DNA from: Clostridium sp. CS001
GTDB lineage: Bacteria; Bacillota; Clostridia; Clostridiales; Clostridiaceae
Direction: 5' to 3'
NCBI RefSeq assembly: GCF_020443565.1
Contig: NZ_JAIZZN010000005.1
Location: forward strand, 62,001 to 126,000
DNA: 64,000 nucleotides
The position numbers and the translations under genes are program-made. Every line of letters starts with the position of its first letter. Position 1 is the first letter of the stretch. The notes beneath the pieces are model-generated. The model was given only the letters and a program-made list of their open reading frames with translations. It was not told the origin of the DNA and did no database searches. This document shows, piece after piece, positions 13,300 to 21,773 of this stretch.

Positions 13300-13833
13300 T
13301 TAAAATCCTGATTCTATTAAACCATAATTTCCATCTTTTCTTTTGTATACTACATTTACTTCTGAACTTTCATCATTCATATATACAAAGAAACTATGAC
13401 CAAGTAACTCCATTTGAAGTACTGCTTCTTCTGCTGACATAGGTTTGAAAGAGAATTTCTTTATCTTTACTATTTTAGAATCAATATTCTCTTCGTCATT
13501 ATCAGCATACTGTGGAATGCTTTGGAATTTAAGAGAATTTCCATGGTTTCTTCTTTCGAGTCTTGTCTTTTGCTTTCTGATTTGTCTCTCTAATTTATCA
13601 ATAACAATATCTATTGAAACATACATATCTTCATTTAGCTCTTCCGCTCTTAAAATAACTCCATTGAATGGAATTGTAACTTCTATAGTGTGATTATTTT
13701 TTTGTACCCTCAAAGTTGTATGAGCCTCAACATCTGAACCAAAGTATCTATCAAGTCTTGATAGTTTCTTTTCTATAATGCTTTTTAGAGCCTCTGTTAC
13801 CTCTATGTTTTTACCAATTACTTTAACTTTCAT
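13300..13833 (-). CDS. hpf: Ribosome hibernation promoting factor, long form
   Basis: A 177-residue protein (RaiA/YvyD/HPF family). The N-terminal S30AE domain (MKVKVIGKNIEVTEALKS...SRLDRYF) binds the 30S decoding region. After a linker, the C-terminal domain (VKIKKFSFKPMSAEEAVLQM) mediates dimerisation, so a single long-form protein can make 100S ribosome dimers in stationary phase. GAGAGGGG precedes the ATG. It lies just downstream of a structured RNA that resembles the raiA motif and has its own promoter and terminator, so hpf appears to have an independent promoter at 13900-13928. Confidence 0.96.
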   Translation of the reverse strand: MKVKVIGKNIEVTEALKSIIEKKLSRLDRYFGSDVEAHTTLRVQKNNHTIEVTIPFNGVILRAEELNEDMYVSIDIVIDKLERQIRKQKTRLERRNHGNSLKFQSIPQYADNDEENIDSKIVKIKKFSFKPMSAEEAVLQMELLGHSFFVYMNDESSEVNVVYKRKDGNYGLIESGF

Positions 13834-13899
13834 AATTCCAGCCCCTCTCTTATATATATACTGCTTTACTTCTAAGCATGTTATATATTTGTTATTTCA

Positions 13900-13928
13900 A
13901 TTCTATTACTTTTAGTACTAAATAACAA
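13900..13928 (-). promoter_or_regulatory. Candidate sigma-A promoter of hpf
   Basis: TTGTTA (13928-13923) and TAGAAT (13905-13900) with a 17-base spacer lie about 70 bases before the hpf ATG. Confidence 0.6.
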
Positions 13929-14069
13929 GTATCAAATTCAGAATATACATAATATTAAAGCATTTTAAAGCGTAGTATCTTAATTTCTCTTGTTTTTACC
14001 CTATTTATCGACGTATATTGCTAATTGTCTGCAACTTCACTTTATGATATAATTCAATTATACGTGAAA

Positions 14070-14318
14070 AATAAAAACTCCTAATATAATATTAGGAGTT
14101 TTTATATACTAAGCTAGTTGACCTGGTCTTTGACCCCACACTCGCCTGCTGGAGCTTTTGCTACCCGGAATTAACCTCTCACTACTTACACTCTCGCCCA
14201 CATGACGGCAGGACTAACATCTAAGCCGCACCATGATCATTAAAACTTTGTTTAACTTACGTGGATCGTTTCGCCTGCGACTGGCATCGACTTTCAACCA
14301 CAAACCTAACTTACTACA
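14070..14318 (-). ncRNA. Structured noncoding RNA, probable raiA motif RNA
   Basis: A roughly 235-250 nt transcript unit without an ORF, set between comFC and hpf (raiA). It has a strong promoter and an intrinsic terminator. It is much richer in G and C than the neighbouring intergenic DNA. Its ends pair: TAAGTTAG (14313-14306) with CTAGCTTA (14117-14110). Short internal runs such as GCAGGCGA recur near both sides. The raiA motif is a known clostridial and Firmicute RNA of about 200 nt found beside raiA/hpf, and has been linked to sporulation and aggregation in Clostridium. I assign it by position, size and structure, not by a covariance model. 6S RNA is the main alternative. Confidence 0.72.
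14073..14103 (-). terminator. Intrinsic terminator of the raiA-type RNA
   Basis: AAAAACTCCTAAT/ATTAGGAGTTTTT is a perfect stem with a U-rich 3' side, closing the noncoding RNA before the hpf promoter. Confidence 0.9.
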
Positions 14319-14324
14319 ATAAAT

Positions 14325-14352
14325 ATTATACATTACTTTTGGCTATAGTCAA
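14325..14352 (-). promoter_or_regulatory. Promoter of the raiA-type RNA, inside the comFC 3' end
   Basis: TTGACT (14352-14347) and a perfect TATAAT (14330-14325), 16 bases apart. The -35 is inside the last comFC codons and the -10 covers its stop codon. Transcription should begin near 14318. Confidence 0.8.
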
Positions 14353-15006
14353 TATATAAACATCATTTTCTCCTATTTTTTTTAAGCAGTGCGCACAATG
14401 AAATGCCGTAGCTCCAGTTGTTATAACGTCATCAACAAGTAAAATCTTTTTATTTTTTGTTAGTTTACTCTCTTTAATATCAAAGCATTGTTTCATGTTA
14501 TCCCACCGCTCCTCACCACTTAACCCTATTTGATCCTTTGTATCCGAGGTTTTAACTAAGTTGCATATTACAGGAACATTTAAAAACCGTGATAAGTATC
14601 TTGCCAAAAACTCACTTTGATTATATCCTCTATTTTTAAAAGCTTTTTTAGTCATGGGCACATACGCAATTAAATCAAATTGTAATTTATTTCGAAGCAC
14701 AAGCTCTAACATATATTTTGCTAAAATTTCGCCACATATAAAATCACTTTTATATTTAAGTCTAATAATTAGCTCCTTTACTATATTAGAATAATAAAAT
14801 ACTGACCAAACAAGATACTCCTCCTCAATATTGCCTATATAAAAACTCTCCTGCGGCTGTTTTAATTTCTTTTTGCACTTAATACATAACTCTTCGCTTT
14901 CTGTTGTGTATTCCTTGCAGATTACACAATAGTCATCACCTGAGTATATAAGTGAACCTAAACAATAAAGTATTCTTTTTATAAATTTAATAATCCTTCT
15001 TCCCAC
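14326..15006 (-). CDS. comFC: ComF-family phosphoribosyltransferase-like protein
   Basis: A 226-residue ComFC-like protein, required in competent bacteria for DNA uptake although its biochemical role is unclear. The N-terminus carries a zinc-ribbon CVICKEY...CIKCKKK. The C-terminal half is a type I phosphoribosyltransferase fold with the PRPP loop ILLVDDVITTGAT and a preceding YVPMTKKAFKNRGYNQSE. The start is a GTG at 15006 that overlaps the preceding comFA-like gene by 28 bases, with no clear ribosome site of its own, so the true start is uncertain. It follows recD2 and the comFA-like gene. Retention of this gene does not prove natural competence. Confidence 0.88.
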   Translation of the reverse strand: MGRRIIKFIKRILYCLGSLIYSGDDYCVICKEYTTESEELCIKCKKKLKQPQESFYIGNIEEEYLVWSVFYYSNIVKELIIRLKYKSDFICGEILAKYMLELVLRNKLQFDLIAYVPMTKKAFKNRGYNQSEFLARYLSRFLNVPVICNLVKTSDTKDQIGLSGEERWDNMKQCFDIKESKLTKNKKILLVDDVITTGATAFHCAHCLKKIGENDVYILTIAKSNV

Positions 15007-16007
15007 GCTTTCTCATTAAATTCCCTAGCCATATTTTTAGCTTTATCCATTTGTATAGTTTCTACGTTGGCTAAAAATATAGCCTCTCCCCTTTGAATAT
15101 TGTCATATCTTCCAACCTTACTTGATAAATATAATAACTGCTTATGATTAAACCTACTATTATCAGCAAAATATACAATAACATCAACCTCATGGAATTC
15201 AAGGTAACTTTCTTCAAAGTCATTAGTTACAATTATACCTTTATCTTTATTCATAAACCTTATAGGAATATTAGTATCACTTTTACTACTAACAAATAAG
15301 AATAAGTCTTCACTTAACTTTTCCTTGAAGTTGCTTAAATATTCGAATACGGCAGATGCTTTTTCTTCATCTGGCGTGAAAATTATTACCTTTCTATTAG
15401 ATATCATTGACCAATTTAAATATTCATAAACCACCAAAGGTATGTCTATATTAAGATTTATTCTTGTGGTTATGATTCTTGGTTCAATTATTGGAGTTTT
15501 ATTATTTTTTAATGGGAATATAATCGAAGCATCCTCACTTAAAATATTCTCTACTGAATAAGCTATAGCTGTGCCTTCTGATTTACACATTTTTAATATG
15601 ACACCTTTTATTTGTTGTTTGCTATACCTTGGGAAGCTTCTAATATCATTATAAATAACCAAATCAAATTTTCTATGAAATTTCAATGCGCTTTTATGAT
15701 TGCATATATGTAAATACTCATTCACAGTGCTATAATTATCTACAGGTGAGTATACATTTTTTCCTAAGTTGCTAGCCCCTTCTATAAAATAAACAATATC
15801 AATACTGCCTTCTTTTTCGTTAGTTATATATAATATATCTTTCTTTTCATTGGCATATTCAATTATGGTTTCTAACAATATATCAGAGGAATTATAAAAC
15901 ATAGATACAACATCAAATCTCTTTTTATCACTTAAAGAATACTTCATGACTTCCTTGCTTATTTTATCTTTTTCCTTGCTAAGGCTTAAGTTTGAGTAGA
16001 AAGACAT
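14979..16007 (-). CDS. Degenerate ComFA-like helicase remnant
   Basis: A 342-residue protein beside comFC, where ComFA (a DNA-uptake ATPase of about 450 residues) is expected. The ending GRYDNIQRGEAIFLANVE and AREFNEKAWEEGLL resembles the ComFA C-terminus, including the helicase motif VI region. FDLVIYNDIRSFPRYS sits where the DEAD-box would be but lacks the acidic motif. No Walker A GKT and no zinc cysteines are visible. It has a good AGGAGGGG site and an intact frame, so it is expressed and under selection, yet is unlikely to hydrolyse ATP. The assignment is by context and weak similarity. Confidence 0.6.
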   Translation of the reverse strand: MSFYSNLSLSKEKDKISKEVMKYSLSDKKRFDVVSMFYNSSDILLETIIEYANEKKDILYITNEKEGSIDIVYFIEGASNLGKNVYSPVDNYSTVNEYLHICNHKSALKFHRKFDLVIYNDIRSFPRYSKQQIKGVILKMCKSEGTAIAYSVENILSEDASIIFPLKNNKTPIIEPRIITTRINLNIDIPLVVYEYLNWSMISNRKVIIFTPDEEKASAVFEYLSNFKEKLSEDLFLFVSSKSDTNIPIRFMNKDKGIIVTNDFEESYLEFHEVDVIVYFADNSRFNHKQLLYLSSKVGRYDNIQRGEAIFLANVETIQMDKAKNMAREFNEKAWEEGLLNL

Positions 16008-16042
16008 GTAACCCCTCCTTTATTACTGAAAGCTATTTTAAT

Positions 16043-18286
16043 CTAATCAATATGATTTTCATCATGACTAAAATTTGAATCTACTATCTGTCTTATTCTA
16101 TAACCTAGACCAGAATATCTTTCAAAACTTCTATTATTATTTTTCATAAAATTAACGGCCTTTACTGTGCCCACTAAAACAACCAAGCTCTTTGCCCTAG
16201 TTATTCCTGTATAAAGTAAATTCCTGTTCATTAAAAGTGGTGGTCCCATAAACATAGGCATAATGACAACTTCAAACTCACTACCTTGGCTTTTATGTAT
16301 GGTAATAGCATACGCTAATGTAAGTTCTTCTAAAAATATACCTTCATATTCTACACGTTTATCATCATCAAAGACCACAATAATATTTTCGTTATCCTCA
16401 TTAATGTCTTCGATGTAGCCTACGTCTCCGTTAAAAATCCCAACCCCTGATTCTTTACTGTTCCCACTAATTTTATCCCACTTTATAGAATAGTTATTTT
16501 TGATTTGCATAACCTTATCTCCCACCCTAAATATAGTGTTTCTATAATCCTTTTCTTTCTTATATTTAGATTTGGGATTTAGTATTTGTTGAAGTTTCTC
16601 ATTTAAATTTTCTATTCCTAGTATTCCCTTTCTCATTGGTGAGAGTATCTGAATATGTTTCATCTTATCCCAGCCCTTATTGAAGTTTGGTAATCTAGTG
16701 TTAATTAAAGTTATTATGCTATCCAAAATTTTCTCCGGGTCGTTATTTTCAATAAAATAAAAATCTTTACCCTTTTTATTTAAAATAGGCATTTCTCCAT
16801 TGTTAATCTTATGAGCATTAACAATAATCATACTTTCTTGTGCTTGCCTAAAAATCTCCTTTAGTTTAACCACCGTTACACATTTACTTTCAATAATGTC
16901 TCTTAGTACATTTCCTGGCCCCACTGATGGTAATTGATCAACATCTCCAACAATTACAAGTCTGGTTCCTATACTGATAGCTTTTAATAAACTATTCATA
17001 AGCAATATGTCTATCATTGAAGCTTCATCCACAATTAGCACATCACAATCTAGTGCTGTTTCATCACTTCTAAAAAACTGTGACCCATCATCACCACCAA
17101 CTCCAAGTTCTAATAGCCTATGTATCGTCTTAGCTTCACGACCTGTAGCTTCTGTCATCCTTTTAGCAGCTCTCCCAGTTGGTGCTGCCATAAATACTTT
17201 CATCCCTGCCTCTTCAAACACTTCTGTAATACAATTAATTATGGTGGTTTTCCCCGTACCTGGTCCTCCAGTTATAACCTCTATACTATTCTCCATAGCC
17301 CCACAGATAGCAGCCTTTTGCGATGATGCAAATTGTATATTCTTTTCTTTCTCAAATTTTTTAATTTCCTCTTCTACATCTATCTCCAATGGGTCATATT
17401 TCGCTACGGATATAGTTATAATCTTTTTAGTAACACCTAATTCACAATAATAGAAGGGTATGGTAAAAACACATTTTTCTTCATCTATATCTTCTACTTT
17501 AAGCTTTCCCTGTAATACATTATCATAAACATTTCTTTGGATTTCTTCATCCGAAACCCCAAGAATCTCTTTAGCTGACTTTTGTAACTTCTCTAAAGGC
17601 ATATAGGTATTTCCAAGGGCACAAAATTCATTAACCACATAGTTAATTCCACTTTGTATTCTAAAAGGCGATTCCTTATCAATACCTAAACTTCTTGCTA
17701 TCTTATCAGCAATTTTAAATCCTACTCCAGAGATAGTTTCAGTTAATATATAAGGGTTTTCTTGTACCACCTTTATAGATTCTCCGCCATATTTTTTATA
17801 AATCTTAACACATTGGTTTGGCGTTACACCATAAGTTTGAAGAAATATCATTATATTCTTAACTTCTCGTTGCTTAGAATAAGATTCGAAAATTAACTGA
17901 ATCTTTTTTCCCCCTACGCCATCAATCTCTTTTAACCTTTCAATTTCATTGTCTAGCACATTCATAGTATTCTCTCCAAAGTGCTTTACAATTTTCTTAG
18001 CTGTTATTGGCCCAATCCCTTGAATTACCCCTGAAGCTAAGTACTTTTCTATGCCTGCAATAGAACTAGGTATTACTTCCTCACAATGCACTATTTTAAA
18101 TTGCTTTCCAAATTGAGGGTGGGTAACCCACTCTCCCGTTAATTTTAAGTTTTGACCTTCACTTATATATGGCACAACGCCTACCACCGTTATTTGTTCT
18201 TTACTATAATTCAGATGAGCAATTATGTACCCATTTTCTTCATTATGAAATACTATATCTTCAACTACTCCTTGTATTTCTGGCAT
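16043..18286 (-). CDS. recD2: RecD2-type 5'-3' DNA helicase
   Basis: About 747 residues, typical of RecD2/YrrC, a RecBCD-independent SF1B helicase in DNA repair and fork maintenance. Domains in order: N-terminal OB-like region (VVEDIVFHNEENGYIIA), tandem helix-hairpin-helix motifs (IQGIGPITAKKI, VGGKKI), Walker A GGPGTGKTTI, Walker B DVLIVDEASM, and motif VI LAYAITIHKSQGSEF with GITRAKSLVVLVG. The ATG at 18286 (MPEIQG) follows AGGGGAGA and replaces an earlier upstream ATG that has no ribosome site. It is first in a run with the comFA-like gene and comFC. Confidence 0.93.
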   Translation of the reverse strand: MPEIQGVVEDIVFHNEENGYIIAHLNYSKEQITVVGVVPYISEGQNLKLTGEWVTHPQFGKQFKIVHCEEVIPSSIAGIEKYLASGVIQGIGPITAKKIVKHFGENTMNVLDNEIERLKEIDGVGGKKIQLIFESYSKQREVKNIMIFLQTYGVTPNQCVKIYKKYGGESIKVVQENPYILTETISGVGFKIADKIARSLGIDKESPFRIQSGINYVVNEFCALGNTYMPLEKLQKSAKEILGVSDEEIQRNVYDNVLQGKLKVEDIDEEKCVFTIPFYYCELGVTKKIITISVAKYDPLEIDVEEEIKKFEKEKNIQFASSQKAAICGAMENSIEVITGGPGTGKTTIINCITEVFEEAGMKVFMAAPTGRAAKRMTEATGREAKTIHRLLELGVGGDDGSQFFRSDETALDCDVLIVDEASMIDILLMNSLLKAISIGTRLVIVGDVDQLPSVGPGNVLRDIIESKCVTVVKLKEIFRQAQESMIIVNAHKINNGEMPILNKKGKDFYFIENNDPEKILDSIITLINTRLPNFNKGWDKMKHIQILSPMRKGILGIENLNEKLQQILNPKSKYKKEKDYRNTIFRVGDKVMQIKNNYSIKWDKISGNSKESGVGIFNGDVGYIEDINEDNENIIVVFDDDKRVEYEGIFLEELTLAYAITIHKSQGSEFEVVIMPMFMGPPLLMNRNLLYTGITRAKSLVVLVGTVKAVNFMKNNNRSFERYSGLGYRIRQIVDSNFSHDENHID

Positions 18287-18485
18287 AAAATCTCCCCTAC
18301 TTACAAATTTGTATATTAACATTATATCATATGTATTTTACATTTTTCCCTTTATTATACCCCTATCTTAAGTTTTATCAAAATACAAATTAATAATTCA
18401 CAAAATGGGTAAAAATATATATTCTAAAGATTATTCGAATTGTTTTAGATTAAGGTATCATAAAAAAATAATTACCTATGCAAAA

Positions 18486-18520
18486 TAAGGATAACAATCA
18501 ACAATTGTTATCCCTATCCT
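18486..18520 (-). terminator. Intrinsic terminator of metK
   Basis: GGATAACAAT/ATTGTTATCC, a 10-base stem followed on the minus strand by TTATTTTG, shortly after the metK stop. Confidence 0.7.
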
Positions 18521-18537
18521 TACTTCTATATATTTTA

Positions 18538-19713
18538 TTATAAATACTTCTTTATTTCTTCAACCTTGTTTAATCTTTCCCAAGTCAAATCTAAATCAGT
18601 TCTTCCAAAATGACCATAAGATGCTGTTTGTTTGTAAATAGGTCTTCTTAAATCTAGCTCTCTTATAATAACAGCTGGTCTTAAATCAAATACCTTTTGA
18701 ATTATTTCAACAATCTTATCATCGGCAATCTTCCCTGTTCCAAAAGTATCAACTTCTATAGATACTGGTGTAGCTACACCTATAGCATAAGCAAGTTCTA
18801 TTTCTAATTTATCTGAAACTCCCGCTGCTACTAAGTTTTTAGCAACCCATCTTGCAGCATATGCAGCAGATCTGTCAACCTTTGTTGGATCTTTTCCTGA
18901 GAATGCTCCACCGCCATGTCTTCCGTATCCGCCATAGGTATCTACTATTATTTTTCTTCCTGTTAAACCAGAGTCCCCTTGTGGTCCTCCAATTACAAAT
19001 CTACCTGTAGGATTTATATAGTACTTAGTGTTATCATCTAATAATTCACTTGGAACTATAGGCTTTATTACATGTTCTAATAGATCACTTTTAATTTGAT
19101 CATTTGTTGCCTCTTCTCCATGTTGCGTTGAAATAACAATTGTATCTATTCGTACTGGTTTATTATCTTCATATTCAACAGTAACTTGAGTCTTTCCATC
19201 CGGTCTTAAGTATTCTAAAGTTCCATTCTTTCTTACTTCACTTAATCTTCTTGATAATCTGTGAGCCATAGCAATGGGTAATGGCATGTACTCTGGTGTC
19301 TCATTGGTAGCAAATCCAAACATCATGCCTTGATCTCCGGCACCTTCTGAATCTGTCCTTGAAAGTTTACCTGTCTTAGATTCTAAACCCTCATTAACTC
19401 CCATAGCTATATCTGATGATTGTTCATCAATAGACGTAATTACTGCACATGTGCTAGCATCAAATCCATATTTTGCTCTTGTGTATCCTATCCCTTCAAT
19501 TGTATTTCTAACAATCTTAGGAACATCTACGTAGCAATTAGTTGTTATCTCTCCCATAACTAAAACCATTCCTGTAGTAACCGCTGTTTCACAAGCAACC
19601 CTAGCATAAGGATCTTGTTCTAAAATAGCATCAAGCACGGCATCCGATATTTGATCACACATTTTATCTGGATGTCCTTCTGTAACTGATTCTGATGTAA
19701 ATAATCTTTTCAT
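18538..19713 (-). CDS. metK: S-adenosylmethionine synthetase
   Basis: A 391-residue enzyme that makes S-adenosylmethionine from methionine and ATP in the cytoplasm. Hallmarks: [20 protein letters not shown] at the N-terminus, the [10 protein letters not shown] loop, the [19 protein letters not shown] segment and the C-terminal SYGHFGR. Length is as expected and no residues are missing. AGGAGGAAAATT precedes the ATG. A SAM-I riboswitch with its own terminator lies upstream, so expression should fall when SAM is plentiful. Confidence 0.98.
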   Translation of the reverse strand: MKRLFTSESVTEGHPDKMCDQISDAVLDAILEQDPYARVACETAVTTGMVLVMGEITTNCYVDVPKIVRNTIEGIGYTRAKYGFDASTCAVITSIDEQSSDIAMGVNEGLESKTGKLSRTDSEGAGDQGMMFGFATNETPEYMPLPIAMAHRLSRRLSEVRKNGTLEYLRPDGKTQVTVEYEDNKPVRIDTIVISTQHGEEATNDQIKSDLLEHVIKPIVPSELLDDNTKYYINPTGRFVIGGPQGDSGLTGRKIIVDTYGGYGRHGGGAFSGKDPTKVDRSAAYAARWVAKNLVAAGVSDKLEIELAYAIGVATPVSIEVDTFGTGKIADDKIVEIIQKVFDLRPAVIIRELDLRRPIYKQTASYGHFGRTDLDLTWERLNKVEEIKKYL

Positions 19714-19752
19714 TATAATTTTCCTCCTAATGTGCCAATTTTTTTATAAAAA

Positions 19753-19900
19753 TAAAACCCCTTCTAAATATATAAGAAGAGGTGTTTTAAGCATCTCTCT
19801 CATCTTGCAGGTTATAACTGCAGGAATTGGCACCATTGTGTATTACACCGGTTGCCGGGTTTCATAGGGCCCAATTCCCTCCACCTCTCTTGATAAGAGT
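19753..19900 (-). promoter_or_regulatory. SAM-I (S-box) riboswitch with terminator, upstream of metK
   Basis: Read on the minus strand from 19900: CTCTTATCAAGAGAGGTGGA, then GGGCCCTATGAAACCCGGCAACC, the K-turn and pseudoknot core, then TGGTGCCAATTCC, CTGCAG and closing GATGAGAG near 19800. These are the conserved S-box elements. The terminator AAAACACCTCTTCTT...AAGAAGGGGTTTT follows at 19788-19753. SAM binding favours the terminator. Confidence 0.95.
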
Positions 19901-19921
19901 TATCAATATTAAGTTTTATTC

Positions 19922-19950
19922 ATCATATCACACAAACTTGTCAGTGTCAA
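19922..19950 (-). promoter_or_regulatory. metK promoter
   Basis: A perfect TTGACA (19950-19945) and TATGAT (19927-19922) with 17-base spacing; transcription would start about 15 bases before the riboswitch. Confidence 0.85.
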
Positions 19951-19975
19951 TATAGTACTATATTACTTAAAGCAG

Positions 19976-20001
19976 TAAAAAAGACATCTACAGATGTCTT
20001 T
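19976..20001 (-). terminator. Terminator of the tRNA operon
   Basis: The minus strand reads AAGACATCTGTAGATGTCTTTTTT immediately after the CCA of the last tRNA. Confidence 0.85.
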
Positions 20002-20086
20002 TGGTGGAGGAAGACGGATTCGAACCATCGAAACATTACGTAACAGATTTACAGTCTGCCCCCTTTGGCCACTCGGGAACTCCTCC
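20002..20086 (-). tRNA. tRNA-Tyr (GTA), copy 1
   Basis: An 85-nt class II tRNA with a long variable arm, anticodon GTA in CTGTAAAT, TTCGAATC T-loop and encoded CCA. Its acceptor 7:66 pair is G-U, unlike the other two Tyr copies. Confidence 0.97.
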
Positions 20087-20091
20087 ATATA

Positions 20092-20166
20092 TGGAGCTGG
20101 CAATAGGAATCGAACCTACAACCTGCTGATTACAAGTCAGCTGCTCTACCGTTGAGCCATGCCAGC
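20092..20166 (-). tRNA. tRNA-Thr (TGT), copy 1
   Basis: 75 nt with encoded CCA, cloverleaf GCTGGCA...TGCCAGC, anticodon TGT in CTTGTAA and T-loop TTCGATT. Identical to the copy at 20652-20726. Confidence 0.97.
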
Positions 20167-20201
20167 ATATATGTGTGCCTATTCTACTTTTAAGAATTTT
20201 A

Positions 20202-20277
20202 TGGTGGGAACAACAGGGTTCGAACCTGTGACCCTCTGCTTGTAAGGCAGATGCTCTCCCAGCTGAGCTATGCTCCC
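20202..20277 (-). tRNA. tRNA-Val (TAC), copy 1
   Basis: 76 nt with encoded CCA, acceptor GGGAGCA paired with TGTTCCC, anticodon TAC in CTTACAA and T-loop TTCGAAC. Identical to the copy at 20454-20529. Confidence 0.97.
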
Positions 20278-20308
20278 ATACTTTTTTTATAACCAATATT
20301 AATGAAAA

Positions 20309-20393
20309 TGGTGGAGGAAGACGGATTCGAACCATCGAAACATTACGTAACAGATTTACAGTCTGCCCCCTTTGGCCACTTGGGTATTCCTCC
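20309..20393 (-). tRNA. tRNA-Tyr (GTA), copy 2
   Basis: 85 nt, encoded CCA, anticodon GTA. The acceptor begins GGAGGAA and pairs with TTCCTCC, giving an A-U at position 7:66. Confidence 0.97.
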
Positions 20394-20453
20394 ATATGCA
20401 CATCTAACAATTCTTAGTAAGAATATATCAGTGTATTAAATAAAAATTGTTTA

Positions 20454-20529
20454 TGGTGGGAACAACAGGGTTCGAACCTGTGACCCTCTGCTTGTAAGGC
20501 AGATGCTCTCCCAGCTGAGCTATGCTCCC
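20454..20529 (-). tRNA. tRNA-Val (TAC), copy 2
   Basis: 76 nt, encoded CCA, anticodon TAC. The same sequence as copy 1. Confidence 0.97.
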
Positions 20530-20561
20530 ATGCTTTCTTTATATTTCGATATTAATAAAAA

Positions 20562-20646
20562 TGGTGGAGGAGGACGGATTCGAACCATCGAAACATTACG
20601 TAACAGATTTACAGTCTGCCCCCTTTGGCCACTTGGGTACTCCTCC
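20562..20646 (-). tRNA. tRNA-Tyr (GTA), copy 3
   Basis: 85 nt, encoded CCA, anticodon GTA. Acceptor GGAGGAG pairs with CTCCTCC, a G-C at 7:66. Confidence 0.97.
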
Positions 20647-20651
20647 ATTTT

Positions 20652-20726
20652 TGGAGCTGGCAATAGGAATCGAACCTACAACCTGCTGATTACAAGTCAG
20701 CTGCTCTACCGTTGAGCCATGCCAGC
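20652..20726 (-). tRNA. tRNA-Thr (TGT), copy 2, first gene of the array
   Basis: 75 nt, encoded CCA, anticodon TGT. It is the promoter-proximal tRNA of the operon. Confidence 0.97.
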
Positions 20727-20763
20727 ATTTTATATTTTTTACCTTACATTGTCGACAAGAATT

Positions 20764-20792
20764 ATTATACTGCTTTAATTAATTAATTTCAA
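20764..20792 (-). promoter_or_regulatory. Promoter of the tRNA operon
   Basis: TTGAAA (20792-20787), 17 bases, perfect TATAAT (20769-20764), about 38 bases before the first tRNA. Confidence 0.8.
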
Positions 20793-20923
20793 GTCCAACT
20801 TTTTTCAATTAGCTAATTTAACTCTATATTGCTATATAATACGCACATTTGCTCAATATTAAACCTTTATGTAACTTAGCATACTCTCCTGAAGTTTGCC
20901 CGTCCCTTTTATATATCCTACCT

Positions 20924-21613
20924 TTAATATAAACTTTCTGCTGCATCCATATCTATAAACTTACCAGCAATTCTTCGAACTTTTTTATATTCCTTTTCTG
21001 ATAGACCTTCTCTTAATAATTTTAGTGCCTTTAGAACTCCATCTTCAGCATTATCCTCATATAAATACTTTTCCGCTTTATTGTAATTCTCTTTTCCCAG
21101 CTGCATACTAGCATATAGTATTCGTGCCTTATCAGAAATAGTTAGGTTTTCTATTATCTTCTTTGTTGATATTTTAAATACTGATTGTTCGCTTTCCTTA
21201 TTATTATAGTAGTCTTCAAAGTCATTAGTTCTTACTCGTGAGTGTAACTCAATATACTTACCTTTCCCATCATACCCCTTTCTAACATCCTCATTAGACA
21301 AACTCATATTTGAATTGCTATTACCGCTTTCTTCCTCATCTTTAAACTGCCTGTTGAGTTCTTCTTGAGATATATCTCTGATTTCAGAATGATTTTTGTC
21401 ATTTGAAGCTTCACCCTCATCTTTTACTACCCCTTCAACATCCTTACTATTGACCCTGGGTATACTTTTGTTATACGGAAGTAGTTCTTGCTTAGGTAAT
21501 TTACTTTGTACATAGTTTATGGAATCAATTGTATATCTGTTATAACTCCCCATAATAAATACGCTTGTAAAAGTAGCCATTATAATAATGACTACTAGGT
21601 TAGATCTTTTCAT
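20924..21613 (-). CDS. Hypothetical membrane-anchored protein
   Basis: I do not recognise this 229-residue protein. It starts MKRSNLVVIIIMATF, a single uncleaved membrane anchor or signal peptide with a short positive N-terminus. A charged, low-complexity stretch rich in Glu, Asn, Ser and Lys follows (about residues 50-120), then a compact helical C-terminus from about 140 on (ISTKKIIENLTISDKARILY...LREGLSEKEYKKVRRIAGKF). The C-terminal part looks like a small helical extracytoplasmic domain. GAGGTGATGTACTT precedes the ATG. It stands alone between the tRNA operon and the divergent yyaC. Confidence 0.75.
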   Translation of the reverse strand: MKRSNLVVIIIMATFTSVFIMGSYNRYTIDSINYVQSKLPKQELLPYNKSIPRVNSKDVEGVVKDEGEASNDKNHSEIRDISQEELNRQFKDEEESGNSNSNMSLSNEDVRKGYDGKGKYIELHSRVRTNDFEDYYNNKESEQSVFKISTKKIIENLTISDKARILYASMQLGKENYNKAEKYLYEDNAEDGVLKALKLLREGLSEKEYKKVRRIAGKFIDMDAAESLY

Positions 21614-21773
21614 AAGTACATCACCTCAAAAATTAATGTATTTAAATTATTTCCCTATTAATCACCTTTTTATTCTTTAATTATAATAATATACAGAATT
21701 TATTCATATAAATTACTTATAGAAAAATAATTAAGAATTGTTTTTTTTAGCACAATAAAAGGCGGTGTGTTTC

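Noticed and set aside
14070-14318. 6S RNA or T-box in place of the raiA-type RNA
   Set aside because: No T-box AGGGTGGNACC core and no clear long central bubble of 6S; position beside hpf favours raiA. Not excluded without a model search.
20036-20410. 124-codon minus-strand frame, and a 70-codon plus-strand frame at 20503-20715
   Set aside because: Both run entirely through tRNA genes and translate tRNA sequence; no ribosome site.
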